Origin: Pseudothermotoga sp.
GTDB taxonomy: Bacteria; Thermotogota; Thermotogae; Thermotogales; DSM-5069
DNA: 64,000 nt
Direction: 5' to 3'
Assembly (NCBI GenBank): GCA_025060105.1
Contig: JANXCS010000002.1
Coordinates: 248,001-312,000, forward strand
Below the pieces are notes generated by a model. That model was given only the letters and a program-made list of their open reading frames with translations, ran no database searches and was not told the DNA's origin. Each line of letters starts with the position of its first letter. The first letter of the stretch is position 1. The position numbers and the translations under genes are program-made. Shown one piece after another: positions 1 through 8,900 of this stretch.

Positions 1-964
1 CGGCAGGTTTTTTTAGAATCTTCATGGCCCTCAAATTTATTTCCTTGTGCCCACGTTTTGCCGACTCCTTCGAAACCGAGGTCTTGGCAAAAGAAGGAGG
101 ATCCAGAACGACGAAATCGAACCGTTCAAACTGTGAATTTTCCTTCAACCAATCGAAAGCGTTTGCGCGAACAAGTTCGTACCTGCCATAGAACCCATTC
201 AAAGCCAGGAGTTGTCCAGCGATCGAAAGGCTTCTCTCAGAATAGTCTATCAAAGTAACGAATCTCGCACCAGCTTTTAAGAGGTGAAGTGCAAAATTTC
301 CAGTGTAACAGAATACGTCTAAGCATACTTTATCCTTGGCAAACAGAGAACAAATGTGACTGTTATGAAGTTGGTCAAGAAACGCACCAGTTTTCTGACC
401 CTTCAAATCGGCAGCCAACAGCAAACCGTCATGTTCGAAATACAGAATATCTGCTCCTCTACCTACTAACCAATCACACCTCTCGTCCAATCCTTCCTTC
501 AATCTTGTGGGGGCGTCTGATTTTTCGTAAATACCTAGCGGATTGAATTTTCTTAAGAGTTTTTCTACAATCAGACCTTTCAGCTTTTCCATTCCAAGGG
601 TGTTGATCTGCAGAACAAGATATTCGCCATACTTATCAACAACAAGTCCTGGTAAACCATCAGCTTCACCGTTCACTAAACGATAAGTTTGACGATCTTC
701 TAACAACATTTTACGCCTCTCGATGGCTTCTTCAAGCCGTTGGTCAATCATCTGTTCGATCGTGGCAGGTTGCGTTGAAAGCAATCTAACAGTGATCTTC
801 GATTTAGTGTTGATGTATCCTAATCCATAGAATTTTCCGTTGGATAGATGAATTTTGATAACATCACCATTTTCAAAATCACCTTCGATCTTGGCGATTT
901 CATTTTGGAATATCCAAGGATGAAAATCTCTACGATCAACCTTTAAATAGACACGGGCTTTAAT
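1..964 (-). CDS. class I SAM-dependent rRNA methyltransferase, RlmI type (partial)
   Basis: Encodes about 321 N-terminal residues of a methyltransferase of the RlmI/RlmK type (COG1092), which methylates cytosine in 23S rRNA; the C-terminus lies beyond position 1. The reading frame shows an N-terminal PUA-like segment, then a SAM-binding motif (VCLDVFCYTGNFALHLL) and the catalytic-loop motif VVLDPPSFAK. The only plausible start is ATT at 964-962: an in-frame TGA lies three codons upstream, no ATG/GTG/TTG occurs near the N-terminus, and the predicted first residues (IKARVYLK) fit the expected family beginning. A purine-rich GAGAGGGTGAG lies just upstream. The gene overlaps the stop of the alcohol dehydrogenase gene by 5 nt, so the two are probably cotranscribed. 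The rRNA target position is inferred from the family only. Confidence 0.88.
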   Translation of the reverse strand, partial: MKARVYLKVDRRDFHPWIFQNEIAKIEGDFENGDVIKIHLSNGKFYGLGYINTKSKITVRLLSTQPATIEQMIDQRLEEAIERRKMLLEDRQTYRLVNGEADGLPGLVVDKYGEYLVLQINTLGMEKLKGLIVEKLLRKFNPLGIYEKSDAPTRLKEGLDERCDWLVGRGADILYFEHDGLLLAADLKGQKTGAFLDQLHNSHICSLFAKDKVCLDVFCYTGNFALHLLKAGARFVTLIDYSERSLSIAGQLLALNGFYGRYELVRANAFDWLKENSQFERFDFVVLDPPSFAKTSVSKESAKRGHKEINLRAMKILKKPA

Positions 965-2051
965 GGATTCTCACCCTCTCGTAGAGGTACTTTATCAAAT
1001 CTTCGGTGAAACTACCTCTGGTCCATTGGAGATGGGGAGCATTCTTTACCCTCGCTATCCAAAGTTCAAGCTCCTCTTCATTTATAGGAACCTTCACGTC
1101 CAAGCCCACACGTTTCAAAAAAGCTGAAACTTCACCAAGTACGGACTTCACAAAACCGACCTTCTCAGGTACCTCTAGAACTGCTTGCTCAACGATCGCA
1201 TCGAGAAAGGCTGCCGTCGCGTCACCGTGCCTAATGTTTTTAAAGGTTGTCAAAGGATAACCTAGGGCGTGTGCGACTGTGGTACTCGTTTGGCTTATCA
1301 CCATACCAGCAAGACAAGAAGCTAGTAACATATTGGCGCGAGCCTCTAGCTCATCTGGTTTCTGTAACACCTTCGGAAGATTTTCTGCAATCAATTCAAT
1401 CGATTTCTTCGCATATAGATCAGAAATGGGAGTTGCTCTCCTTGAGAGGAAACCTTCAACCGCATGACAGAGTGCATCTAAACCTGTGGATCTCGTTAGC
1501 GATTGACTCATGTTCAAAGTGTATCGAGGATCGAGAAAAGCCAACTTTGGAAACGTCACTACTGGGTGAGAAAAACCGCGCTTGAAACCCTGATCGTCCG
1601 TAAGTACAGAATATTGAGTGACCTCACTTCCAGTACCGGCTGTGGTGGGAATGGCACAGATAGGTAACGCTTCAGTGTATTTAGAGACGTCGTATAGATC
1701 TTCAACTTTTAACTCACGATTCTTCATCAGCACTGCAACAGCCTTTGCGCTGTCCATGGGGCTGCCCCCACCGAGACCGATAATAAAATCAAACGAAGCT
1801 TCTTTATATTCGGATAGAACACTCCTTATCAAGCTGAAGGTCGGATTCTCTTCGACTTCATCGAAAATCTCATAGTCAGTACCAATCTGAGACAAAACTC
1901 TGAGTAAGTCGTCAAGGGAACCATTTTCCTTCGACGATCTTTTGCCGGTGAGAATTAAAGCTTTCTTACCAAGCGATTTCAAAACATCCTTATTTTGTTC
2001 AACACACTTTTCTCCAAAATAGATCTTCGTAGGCATGAAATAATACCACAT
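960..2051 (-). CDS. iron-containing alcohol dehydrogenase
   Basis: 363 residues of the iron-activated (group III) alcohol dehydrogenase family, which interconverts alcohols and aldehydes/ketones with NAD(P)H in the cytoplasm. The nucleotide-binding loop GLGGGSPMDSAKA lies near residue 100, followed by the TTAGTGSEVT motif, and the His-rich metal-binding region includes LDALCHAVEGF and HALGYPL. Length is near the lower end for the family (about 360-390). The ATG at 2051 is preceded by GAGGAGGT at 8 nt, which supports this start over an internal ATG five codons later. It lies 14 nt downstream of the endonuclease V gene. Substrate cannot be told from sequence; butanol- or glycerol-type activities are both possible. 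Confidence 0.9.
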   Translation of the reverse strand: MWYYFMPTKIYFGEKCVEQNKDVLKSLGKKALILTGKRSSKENGSLDDLLRVLSQIGTDYEIFDEVEENPTFSLIRSVLSEYKEASFDFIIGLGGGSPMDSAKAVAVLMKNRELKVEDLYDVSKYTEALPICAIPTTAGTGSEVTQYSVLTDDQGFKRGFSHPVVTFPKLAFLDPRYTLNMSQSLTRSTGLDALCHAVEGFLSRRATPISDLYAKKSIELIAENLPKVLQKPDELEARANMLLASCLAGMVISQTSTTVAHALGYPLTTFKNIRHGDATAAFLDAIVEQAVLEVPEKVGFVKSVLGEVSAFLKRVGLDVKVPINEEELELWIARVKNAPHLQWTRGSFTEDLIKYLYERVRIH

Positions 2052-2065
2052 ATTGAAATACCTCC

Positions 2066-2743
2066 TCAGCTGAAAAGCCCTATCTGCCGACTCTTTTGAG
2101 TCAATTCATGAGCTAAGCGAGTTGGCTCAGGCAATCTGTGGCCCAAACAACATTTTAAGGTCAACTTTAAAGCAGAAAGGATATCACATTTGTGACCTGG
2201 AGACACGAACAAGGGTTTATTTCCAACTTTAGTTCTAACCACAGCACCGATCACCTCGTTTTTATCATACAGAAACGTGTAAGAACCTTGGACGTTCGGA
2301 GGTTCTATGAAACTCCCATAAAGGTGAGATTTTGCAACTCCTATGGTTGGTAAATCTATAAACAAACCCATATGGGACGCGATACCGAGTCTTCTAGGAT
2401 GCGCTATACCTTGACCGTCGAACATCACAACATCTGGCGCCATCCTCAGTTGTTGCCATGCTTTCAAAAACACAGGACCTTCTCTGAAAGCTAGTAAACC
2501 AGGTACATACGGAAAAGTCACTTTTTCGCGCACAACTATTTGCTCAACAACTCTCATATTCATTAAATCTACAACTACAACGGCAGCAACACCAACATCC
2601 GCTTCTGGGAAAGCGAGATCAACTCCCGCAATGAACCTGACATCCCTCAGGGAAGTTAATTCTATCATCGATCTGAGTTGCTTTTGAATTTCAACCGCTT
2701 TCTCCGCAGATACATCCCATTCGTGGAGACTTCTGTAGTTCAT
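2066..2743 (-). CDS. nfi: endonuclease V (deoxyinosine 3' endonuclease)
   Basis: 225 residues matching endonuclease V, which nicks DNA (or RNA) one phosphodiester 3' to hypoxanthine and so starts repair of deaminated adenine. Recognisable motifs are AGVDLAF (the metal-binding Asp at residue 42, equivalent to D43 of the T. maritima enzyme), PYVPGLLAFREGP with its acidic residue, FDGQG, and HPRRLGIASHMG, which carries the wedge/lesion-recognition region. The start is the ATG at 2743, preceded by GAGGTGAGT; a GTG two codons upstream sits inside the ribosome binding site. It begins 2 nt after the stop of the LCP gene, so the two are probably cotranscribed. Identification is firm from the motif order. 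Confidence 0.95.
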   Translation of the reverse strand: MNYRSLHEWDVSAEKAVEIQKQLRSMIELTSLRDVRFIAGVDLAFPEADVGVAAVVVVDLMNMRVVEQIVVREKVTFPYVPGLLAFREGPVFLKAWQQLRMAPDVVMFDGQGIAHPRRLGIASHMGLFIDLPTIGVAKSHLYGSFIEPPNVQGSYTFLYDKNEVIGAVVRTKVGNKPLFVSPGHKCDILSALKLTLKCCLGHRLPEPTRLAHELTQKSRQIGLFS

Positions 2744-2745
2744 AC

Positions 2746-3933
2746 TCACCTCACCACTACAAAAGCATCTATGGGGAATTTCGGATAGATTCTATTCTTA
2801 GAAAGCTTATCGATCAGGTCAAAATAACTCCTCGATGTAGTAGAATCGTTCACAAACCTGAATTCAAACTCCTTATCTGGATAAACTTTTTTTAAGATGT
2901 TTTTCAGATCAGTTTGCTTATCAGACGATAGAAGAAAAACAATATCTTTGGTGTAGGTCAATCCCACATCTTCCCAAACCATGAGGATCGGTTGTACTTC
3001 AACCTTGCTCCAGAGGTTGGTTTGTTTCTCCAAAAAGGCGCGTGTTTTATCTGACGAGCCGTTGATCACAACCAATCGCAGGGCACCCGATCGCTGCATG
3101 GGACTCAAAGTTTTGAGGACTTGCTTATAAGATTCGATTTTCTTTTCATCTAGAACCACGTTACCACTGTTGTTTATGATGTAAGGAAAAGAAACAAACT
3201 CCATTGAAAATCCTTTCCTGAGCTTGGAAAACAGGTAAATCAATTCACCCCTTGAAACTTCAAAATCAATATTCTTTTGCAACCTCTGGAATATAGAAAG
3301 AAGTTTTTGAAAGCTCACAAGTCTCGCGTTAGCCATAAGTTTCGTCAACACCTCTTTTTGTCTCTCTATTCTGGCCAGATCACCCATCGAATCTTTCCTG
3401 TATCTTATGTAAGCGAGCAGTTCTTCACCCCTCATCTGGTAAATTCCAGGTTGAAAATCGATGTACAATTTTTGCACACTGTCGAAGTATTTCATAGGTT
3501 CCTTGACGTGTATTTCTACAGGACCAAGTTCGTCGCCAAGGTATTTGAACGCAGCGTAGTCTACGGTCACCGCTCCATTGAAATTTGTATCCAACATCTT
3601 CGATAAGGTTTGCTTCAAACCGGCAGTTCCAGATTTGGCATAGACGGAATTAATCTTATTGTTACCCAGAAGCAGATCTCGTGGCACGCTGCTGACCAGC
3701 ACTTTCCTCTCGCGGTGATCCACCAGTACGATCATTATCACATCAGCTCGGCGTGTACTTTCTATTACAGCATCTACTCCGATCACTAAAAGTGAATACG
3801 GATTAGTTTCAGGCTCTTTGTAAAGGAAATATTTGAAAAGCCATCCAGAAAACAAAGTGAGAAATAGCAGTATGAAAAGACTAGTAACTAATGTCAAAAT
3901 TGCCAATGTTCGTGCAAATGTCACTGGTTTCAA
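2746..3933 (-). CDS. LytR-CpsA-Psr (LCP) family membrane protein
   Basis: 395 residues with one N-terminal transmembrane segment (about residues 8-35) followed by an extracytoplasmic LCP domain. Visible LCP signatures are YSLLVIGVDA, RRADVIMIVLVD, VLVSSVPRDLLL, a KINSVYAKSG stretch and LLAYIRYRKDSMGDLARIERQ, the Arg/Asp-rich phosphate-handling motif. LCP enzymes transfer polyprenyl-phosphate-linked glycopolymers to peptidoglycan or other acceptors; Thermotogales are not known to make teichoic acids, so the acceptor here is unclear. The C-terminal 130 residues resemble an LytR_C-like tail. The chosen TTG at 3933 follows GGAGGAAGGT; a TTG four codons upstream overlaps that ribosome binding site. 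It is probably the first gene of the leftward set LCP-nfi-adh-rlmI. Confidence 0.85.
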   Translation of the reverse strand: MKPVTFARTLAILTLVTSLFILLFLTLFSGWLFKYFLYKEPETNPYSLLVIGVDAVIESTRRADVIMIVLVDHRERKVLVSSVPRDLLLGNNKINSVYAKSGTAGLKQTLSKMLDTNFNGAVTVDYAAFKYLGDELGPVEIHVKEPMKYFDSVQKLYIDFQPGIYQMRGEELLAYIRYRKDSMGDLARIERQKEVLTKLMANARLVSFQKLLSIFQRLQKNIDFEVSRGELIYLFSKLRKGFSMEFVSFPYIINNSGNVVLDEKKIESYKQVLKTLSPMQRSGALRLVVINGSSDKTRAFLEKQTNLWSKVEVQPILMVWEDVGLTYTKDIVFLLSSDKQTDLKNILKKVYPDKEFEFRFVNDSTTSRSYFDLIDKLSKNRIYPKFPIDAFVVVR

Positions 3934-4136
3934 ACCTTCCTCCAAAGTTCATTCTACCACATCGTAATACAACGAGCTGCTCAACAAGATCTCGATTTTC
4001 TCAAAAACAGTTCTTAATCGAGCCTTCTCAAGTAAAGATCAACAATTCACAATCGCGTTTCGCTGACAGTTTCATCAGAATATTAATAACGCACATCCAC
4101 AATGTTCGTGTAAAATGTGCTTTGGGAGTCAGAAAC

Positions 4137-4535
4137 ATGAGATTCCTGTTTGAATCAATTGTTACACTTGGGCTGTTCGTCCTACTCTACATTCTAGTCA
4201 GAAAGCGTAAAGCCCAGCTGAAGGATATTGAAAACGTTGTTCGCTCAAAATTCAATAGAGAAGGCTGGTCTATTGTTTTCTCGTCGATCGAGAACGGTGC
4301 AAAGTTCACGTTGTACAATCGCAGGGAAAAGTTTGTGCTTGTAGTTTTCACAAAAAACTTCAATTTTGATATATTTAAACGCTCCGTAATTATAGCACTC
4401 TTGAACCGAGCAGAACGCATCGAAGTTTATCACTCGATGACAAATTCTCATGTGCGAAAAGCAGTAAATTACTTCAACAAGAACGGCAAACTCCACAAGA
4501 CAAAGTTGATCGACTTTGAAGGGGAAATATCATGA
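4137..4535 (+). CDS. small membrane-anchored protein, probable inactive Mrr-like paralogue
   Basis: 132 residues with an N-terminal transmembrane helix (about residues 4-22), a basic patch, then a small alpha/beta domain. I do not recognise it as a named family. By eye it aligns along its whole length with the next gene's Mrr-like nuclease: membrane helix, SKFNREGW against [22 protein letters not shown] against [14 protein letters not shown], and matching C-terminal strands. The catalytic Asp and the Q-x-K motif of the neighbour are replaced here, so nuclease activity is unlikely. Its stop overlaps the neighbour's start by 4 nt, suggesting coupled translation and perhaps a heteromeric pair. 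The ATG at 4137 is preceded by a modest GGGAG. The paralogy is my inference. Confidence 0.7.
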   Translation: MRFLFESIVTLGLFVLLYILVRKRKAQLKDIENVVRSKFNREGWSIVFSSIENGAKFTLYNRREKFVLVVFTKNFNFDIFKRSVIIALLNRAERIEVYHSMTNSHVRKAVNYFNKNGKLHKTKLIDFEGEIS

Positions 4536-4996
4536 TGCTACGCCTTTTTATCTTTGTTCTTTTAATTGTTCTTCTTTCTATCATTCTGAATCGAAACGTA
4601 CGAAAAAGAACAGTGAAAAGAAAAACTACTCCAAAAGATGGCCGAGAATTCGAGAGTTTTCTTTATGAGCTTTTCAAAAAAGCTGGTTATCAGGTACGTA
4701 AGACAGGATTCTCTCGTGATTTCGCTGCAGATCTTTTGATCGAAAATAGAGGCAAACTCGTAGTACTCCAAGCCAAGTATTATAACAAACCAATAGATAA
4801 AAGCGCTGTTGAAGAAGCTGTCGTAGCAGGAACAATTTATGGCACGAAGTATGTCGGTGTTGTCACGAACAACGAGATACCTGACCGTGTCAAAGATTTT
4901 GCAAGGCAATTCGAATCAAAAACGTTTGTAAGAAAAATCTATCTGATCGATGGAAAAGCTCTTGAGAGACTCAAGAGAGGCGAAAAAATCATTTGA
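4532..4996 (+). CDS. membrane-anchored Mrr-like restriction endonuclease-fold nuclease
   Basis: 154 residues: an N-terminal membrane helix (residues 3-19), a highly basic linker (RKRTVKRK), then a PD-(D/E)xK nuclease domain of the Mrr_cat type. Candidate catalytic residues are Glu39/Glu41 (GREFE), Asp67 (AADLL) and the Q-x-K motif Gln80-Ala-Lys82 (VVLQAKYY). Such domains cleave DNA, often methylated or foreign DNA, but small membrane-tethered forms have no settled role and might act on incoming DNA or in repair. It overlaps the preceding probable inactive paralogue by 4 nt, and kamA begins 11 nt downstream. The ATG follows GGGG at 7 nt. Family assignment is good; biological role is unknown. 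Confidence 0.8.
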   Translation: MMLRLFIFVLLIVLLSIILNRNVRKRTVKRKTTPKDGREFESFLYELFKKAGYQVRKTGFSRDFAADLLIENRGKLVVLQAKYYNKPIDKSAVEEAVVAGTIYGTKYVGVVTNNEIPDRVKDFARQFESKTFVRKIYLIDGKALERLKRGEKII

Positions 4997-5007
4997 GGAG
5001 GGAAGGT

Positions 5008-6264
5008 ATGAGATATTTTAAAGAAATACCATTATGGAAAGATGTGAGTGAAAATGAATGGTACGATTGGAGATGGCAGCTTTCACACAGGATAATGGTT
5101 CTTGAGCAACTAGAAAGAGTTATAAACCTGACAGATCAGGAACGTGAAGGTATAAAACACTCTTTGAAATTTCTAAGAATGGCTATAACACCTTATTACG
5201 CGAGTCTCATGGATCCAGAGGACCCAAATTGTCCCATTAGAAAACAAGCTGTTCCAACAGTCAAAGAGTTGAACATAAGTGAAGAGGAAATGGTTGACCC
5301 CTTGCATGAAGATGTCGATTCTCCTGTCAGAGGTTTAACTCACCGTTATCCAGACAGGGTGCTCTTCCTTGTAACTGATCAATGTGCTATGTATTGCAGA
5401 CACTGCACACGACGAAGATTCGCTGGAGAAACAGACGCACCACTTGCACGAGAATACATAGACGCCGCGATAGATTACATAAAGCAGAACAAAAAGATCA
5501 GAGATGTACTCATATCGGGCGGTGATCCATTGACGTTGTCAGATGAGAGACTGGAAGAAATCATTTCCAGACTGAGGTCCATAGAACACGTTGAGATCAT
5601 CCGTATAGGTACGCGAGCACCGGTAGTCTTGCCAATGCGAATCACACAGTCGCTCGTTAGTATGCTCAGAAAGTACCATCCTATATGGTTAAACACCCAC
5701 TTCAACCATCCAAAAGAATTCACTGCCGACTCAAGAAAAGCGTTGGCCATGCTGGCCGATTCAGGTATACCACTCGGTAATCAGACAGTGTTACTCAGGG
5801 GTATCAACGACTGCCCAAGAATCATGAAAGAACTCGTTCATGAACTTGTTAAGAATCGCGTCAGGCCTTATTACATATATCAATGTGATCTATCGAGAGG
5901 ACTTTCACACTTTAGAACCAGTGTTGCAAAAGGAATAGAAATCATTGAATACTTGCGTGGCCATACCTCAGGTTTCGCAGTGCCAACTTACGTGATAGAT
6001 GCGCCAGGCGGAGGGGGAAAAATCCCTGTTGGACCACAGTATCTCGTATCGATGGGAGAGGGAAAAGTCATCCTGAGAAATTATGAAGGAGGAATCTTCG
6101 CTTATAAAGAACCAAATGATTACAAAAGTCAATGCGAACCAGACGAAGATGTAGGAGGAATCGCTTCACTGCTCAGCGGAAAGGGCAAATATCTCTTACC
6201 ACAACAGCTCGAAAGAACCAGGAGGATTCAGGAATGGAAAGAAAAGAAATCATCTACATCTTAG
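5008..6264 (+). CDS. kamA: L-lysine 2,3-aminomutase
   Basis: 418 residues of a radical SAM, PLP-dependent aminomutase that converts L-lysine to L-beta-lysine. The iron-sulfur motif is C126-x3-C130-x2-C133 (CAMYCRHC), the PLP lysine is K338 in [11 protein letters not shown], and Asp294 (YQCDLSRG) and Asp331 (VIDAPGGGG) match the two aspartates that bind the lysine epsilon-amino group in the Clostridium subterminale enzyme (D293, D330). Their presence argues for lysine rather than glutamate as substrate. GGAGGGAAGGT directly precedes the ATG at 5008. The next gene looks like KamB of lysine-fermentation clusters, but kamC, kamD and kamE are not nearby, so the product may be a compatible solute precursor or feed a pathway encoded elsewhere. 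Confidence 0.93.
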   Translation: MRYFKEIPLWKDVSENEWYDWRWQLSHRIMVLEQLERVINLTDQEREGIKHSLKFLRMAITPYYASLMDPEDPNCPIRKQAVPTVKELNISEEEMVDPLHEDVDSPVRGLTHRYPDRVLFLVTDQCAMYCRHCTRRRFAGETDAPLAREYIDAAIDYIKQNKKIRDVLISGGDPLTLSDERLEEIISRLRSIEHVEIIRIGTRAPVVLPMRITQSLVSMLRKYHPIWLNTHFNHPKEFTADSRKALAMLADSGIPLGNQTVLLRGINDCPRIMKELVHELVKNRVRPYYIYQCDLSRGLSHFRTSVAKGIEIIEYLRGHTSGFAVPTYVIDAPGGGGKIPVGPQYLVSMGEGKVILRNYEGGIFAYKEPNDYKSQCEPDEDVGGIASLLSGKGKYLLPQQLERTRRIQEWKEKKSSTS

Positions 6265-7115
6265 GTACTAAGAAAGGCGTTGGCAAAACTACCGTGTTGA
6301 ATCACTTTCTTCGTCGCTGGAAAAATTGTTGTGTTGCGAGCATTGGATTGGATGGTGAAGAGAAGGACAATCTAACGAACGAACCAAAACCATGCGTTCA
6401 TGTCACGAAATATCACCTCGTCTTGACAGGTGAAAGATTCCTGAACCTTTCAAAGTTCGAAGTGATAGATGTTTATTCCCACAATGCTATTGTAGGTCAC
6501 ATCATACTGGCACGCCCTTTAATTGAGACGACAGTGGTTCTCACAGGAGCAACCACTGCGATGATTCAACGAATCGTAGTTGAACAAAAATTTAGCAAAA
6601 TCATCATAGATGGTGCATTCAACAGATTGATTCATGCAGGTGTGATAGACGGAGCAAAAATATTCTTAGTAGTCCACGGTGATGAGCTTGAAAGTATGAG
6701 GATTATCAAGAAAGTTCTCTTTGCTTCGAATCTACCTAGAGCCCCTCAGCATATCCTTGAAGTTTTTCACGAAAAAAGAGGCGTCTGGGCATTCACGAAA
6801 GATGGTAGTGTTACAAAAATCTCAGACTCTTGTTTGACTTTGAAGTATTTTAGTGAAAGCGGTTTTGAGTGGCTTTACATCTCAGGATTCGTTACGCAAT
6901 CTATCTTAGAAATGAAAGATAAAATAAAAATATGCCTCGCTAATCCCATCGCCATTGCAGAAGTTCCGAGCAATTTTGATAACATATATACAGCGAACAG
7001 TATAAAGCTTGAGAGGATGTTCATCAACTCATCTGAGAATCGTGAATTGCTGAAATTTTTGAAGACATGGCTTGGAGATTCCATTGCTGAAGTTGATGAT
7101 GTTTTTTCCGTCTGA
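6234..7115 (+). CDS. P-loop NTPase resembling KamB (aminomutase reactivase subunit)
   Basis: 293 residues beginning with a Walker A motif [10 protein letters not shown] at residues 11-20, followed by [17 protein letters not shown], a GHIILAR segment, a TGATTAM segment and IIIDGAFNR. From memory this order matches KamB, the P-loop subunit of the proposed reactivase of B12-dependent lysine 5,6-aminomutase; the adjacent kamA supports that reading. The C-terminal third has no motif I recognise. The ATG at 6234 follows AGGAGG at 8 nt and lies 31 nt inside the end of kamA, so translation is probably coupled. No kamC, kamD or kamE is present in the window. If KamB is wrong, it is best described as a deviant P-loop ATPase of unknown function. 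Confidence 0.65.
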   Translation: MERKEIIYILGTKKGVGKTTVLNHFLRRWKNCCVASIGLDGEEKDNLTNEPKPCVHVTKYHLVLTGERFLNLSKFEVIDVYSHNAIVGHIILARPLIETTVVLTGATTAMIQRIVVEQKFSKIIIDGAFNRLIHAGVIDGAKIFLVVHGDELESMRIIKKVLFASNLPRAPQHILEVFHEKRGVWAFTKDGSVTKISDSCLTLKYFSESGFEWLYISGFVTQSILEMKDKIKICLANPIAIAEVPSNFDNIYTANSIKLERMFINSSENRELLKFLKTWLGDSIAEVDDVFSV

Positions 7116-7130
7116 GGAGGTGTTAATTCA

Positions 7131-8234
7131 GTGGCGAGGATAGCTGTGGACATGCAAGAACTATCCGAAAAGATTTCGATCGTATCGAAAGTGGTTCCCT
7201 CCAAAGTCATAAAACCAATTCTAGGTTGTGTCTTGTTTGACCTGAACGAAAAGGGTGTGTATCTCCTCGCTTCCGACTTAGAAACGAGTGTGAAAGCGAG
7301 ACTCAACTGCGAGTATGAAGGACTTGGAAAATTCGCGGTAGACGCAAAAGTTCTCTATGAAGTTGTGAAAACACTACCGAACGATGTTGGAGCCACTCTT
7401 GAATTGACTCCTTCGAACCTTTCCATAGAGTGTGGAAAAAGCAAATTCAAACTTTCTGCAGTAGATCCAACCGATTTTCCAGAAGTATCGCTTGGTACCA
7501 TTGGCGCAAGTTTTGAAATAGAAGCGAGTCTTCTCTACAACATGATTGAAAGAGTCATCTTCTGTGCTGCTGTGGACGAGTTTATGAGGAACCTCAACGG
7601 TGTTTATTGGGAGCTTGGCAATGGTTTTCTAAGACTTGTCTCATCTGATGGTTTCAGGTTGGCATTGGCTGAACAGAGATTACCAATCCGAAGCGAAATG
7701 GGATTCCTTTTATCCTTAAAGAGTATGAAGGAGCTCATGAATGTGACTCGAGGTTGTGGTGAGAAAAATCTTCGCTTCGAGTATGATGGAAAACGTGTTG
7801 GTATCATGGTTGCAGATGTAGAAACGGTGGTCAGAGTTGTTGAAGTAGAATTTCCAGATTACAAGAGAGTATTGCCAAAAGCGTTCAAAACAAAGGTCGT
7901 TGTTTCTACCAACGATTTGATAGAATCTCTGAGAAGGACCATGGTGATCGCCAAGAGAGGTAGCGAATCCATCAGAATTGAAGTCGTGGAGAACGTCTTG
8001 ATTTTGAGCAGTAGAAGTCCAGACTATGGAGAGGTGAATGAAGAAATAGAAGTGCGGAAAGAAGGTGAAGATATCATCGCTGCGTTCAATCCTAAATTTT
8101 TGATCGAAGCTTTGCGACACATAGAAACCGAGGAAGTTGAAATGAACTTCATCGATAGTACGAGCCCTTTGCAGATGAACCCGCTTGACGTAGAAGGTTA
8201 CCTTTACGTCGTGATGCCGATAAGGATTGTATGA
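7131..8234 (+). CDS. dnaN: DNA polymerase III beta subunit (sliding clamp)
   Basis: 367 residues forming the three-domain ring-shaped clamp that tethers the replicative polymerase to DNA. Typical segments are KPILGCVLFDL, LLASDLETSVK, KLSAVDPTDFPEV, a DGFRLALAE segment and the C-terminal SPLQMNPLD...YVVMPIRIV. Length is normal (about 366). The start is GTG at 7131, preceded by GAGGAGGTG at a suitable distance, and the gene lies 15 nt downstream of the KamB-like gene. It is not next to dnaA or recF, so it is not an origin marker here; instead it is placed in an operon with amino-acid and nuclease genes. Confidence 0.97.
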   Translation: MARIAVDMQELSEKISIVSKVVPSKVIKPILGCVLFDLNEKGVYLLASDLETSVKARLNCEYEGLGKFAVDAKVLYEVVKTLPNDVGATLELTPSNLSIECGKSKFKLSAVDPTDFPEVSLGTIGASFEIEASLLYNMIERVIFCAAVDEFMRNLNGVYWELGNGFLRLVSSDGFRLALAEQRLPIRSEMGFLLSLKSMKELMNVTRGCGEKNLRFEYDGKRVGIMVADVETVVRVVEVEFPDYKRVLPKAFKTKVVVSTNDLIESLRRTMVIAKRGSESIRIEVVENVLILSSRSPDYGEVNEEIEVRKEGEDIIAAFNPKFLIEALRHIETEEVEMNFIDSTSPLQMNPLDVEGYLYVVMPIRIV

Positions 8235-8237
8235 CAC

Positions 8238-8900
8238 ATGAGATTGATTTGTGAACGTGTAACAAAAAGGTTCGCAGGTACCACGGCTGTCAAAGATATC
8301 AACCTCGATGTAGAAGCAACTTGTATAGTTGTGATGGGGGCAAACGCAGCGGGGAAATCCACACTGCTGAAAATGATCGCCACAGTTTTGAGACCTGATG
8401 AGGGAAGATTGATTCTAAACGGTTTTGACATTGTGAAACATCCTCACCTCATTAGAAAGCGGTTGTCATATCTCCCAGAGGAGCCGGCGCTGATAGAAAC
8501 GCTCTCCGCCCGTGAGAATCTCAAGTTTTTTGCAAAGATTAAAGGTGACAATGGTGAATTTTTAAATTTATCACGCATGCTGGGAGTAGATTTAGACGAT
8601 CATAAACCTGCGAGAAATCTTTCAAAAGGAACTCGAAGGAAGCTTTCACTTTGTATCGCGCTTCTTGGTGAACCAGAAATCCTTGTACTGGATGAGCCAA
8701 CGAGCGGACTTGACGAGGAAGCCAGAGCAGTCGTTTGGTCTAAGCTTAAGGAATTGAAAGAAAAAAATGTGGCGATGATCATCGCCACACATCAAATCGA
8801 AGAAGTCAAAGATTTAGCCGATGTACTTCTCATTTTAGATAAAGGTCATTTGATAAAAACAGTTCAACTAGGATCAGTTACCAGCAACATCCAGCTCTGA
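8238..8900 (+). CDS. ABC transporter ATP-binding protein (orphan)
   Basis: 220 residues of an ABC ATPase. Walker A is GANAAGKST (residues 34-42), the signature is LSKGTRRKLSL and Walker B is ILVLDEPTSGLDEEAR, followed by the switch histidine in IATHQIEEV. The sequence type resembles CcmA/NatA-like ATPases that work with ABC-2 permeases. No permease lies beside it; an orphan ABC-2 permease lies at 32825-33931 and is a candidate partner. It begins 3 nt after dnaN with no strong ribosome binding site, suggesting translational coupling. Its last 27 nt overlap the 3' end of pmbA on the opposite strand, so the two genes are convergent and interlocked. Confidence 0.88.
   Translation: MRLICERVTKRFAGTTAVKDINLDVEATCIVVMGANAAGKSTLLKMIATVLRPDEGRLILNGFDIVKHPHLIRKRLSYLPEEPALIETLSARENLKFFAKIKGDNGEFLNLSRMLGVDLDDHKPARNLSKGTRRKLSLCIALLGEPEILVLDEPTSGLDEEARAVVWSKLKELKEKNVAMIIATHQIEEVKDLADVLLILDKGHLIKTVQLGSVTSNIQL

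Noticed and set aside
3891-4136. Upstream in-frame extension of the small membrane protein gene
   Set aside because: It overlaps the start of the LCP gene, lacks a ribosome binding site, and the paralogous neighbour begins at the membrane helix, as does the ATG at 4137.
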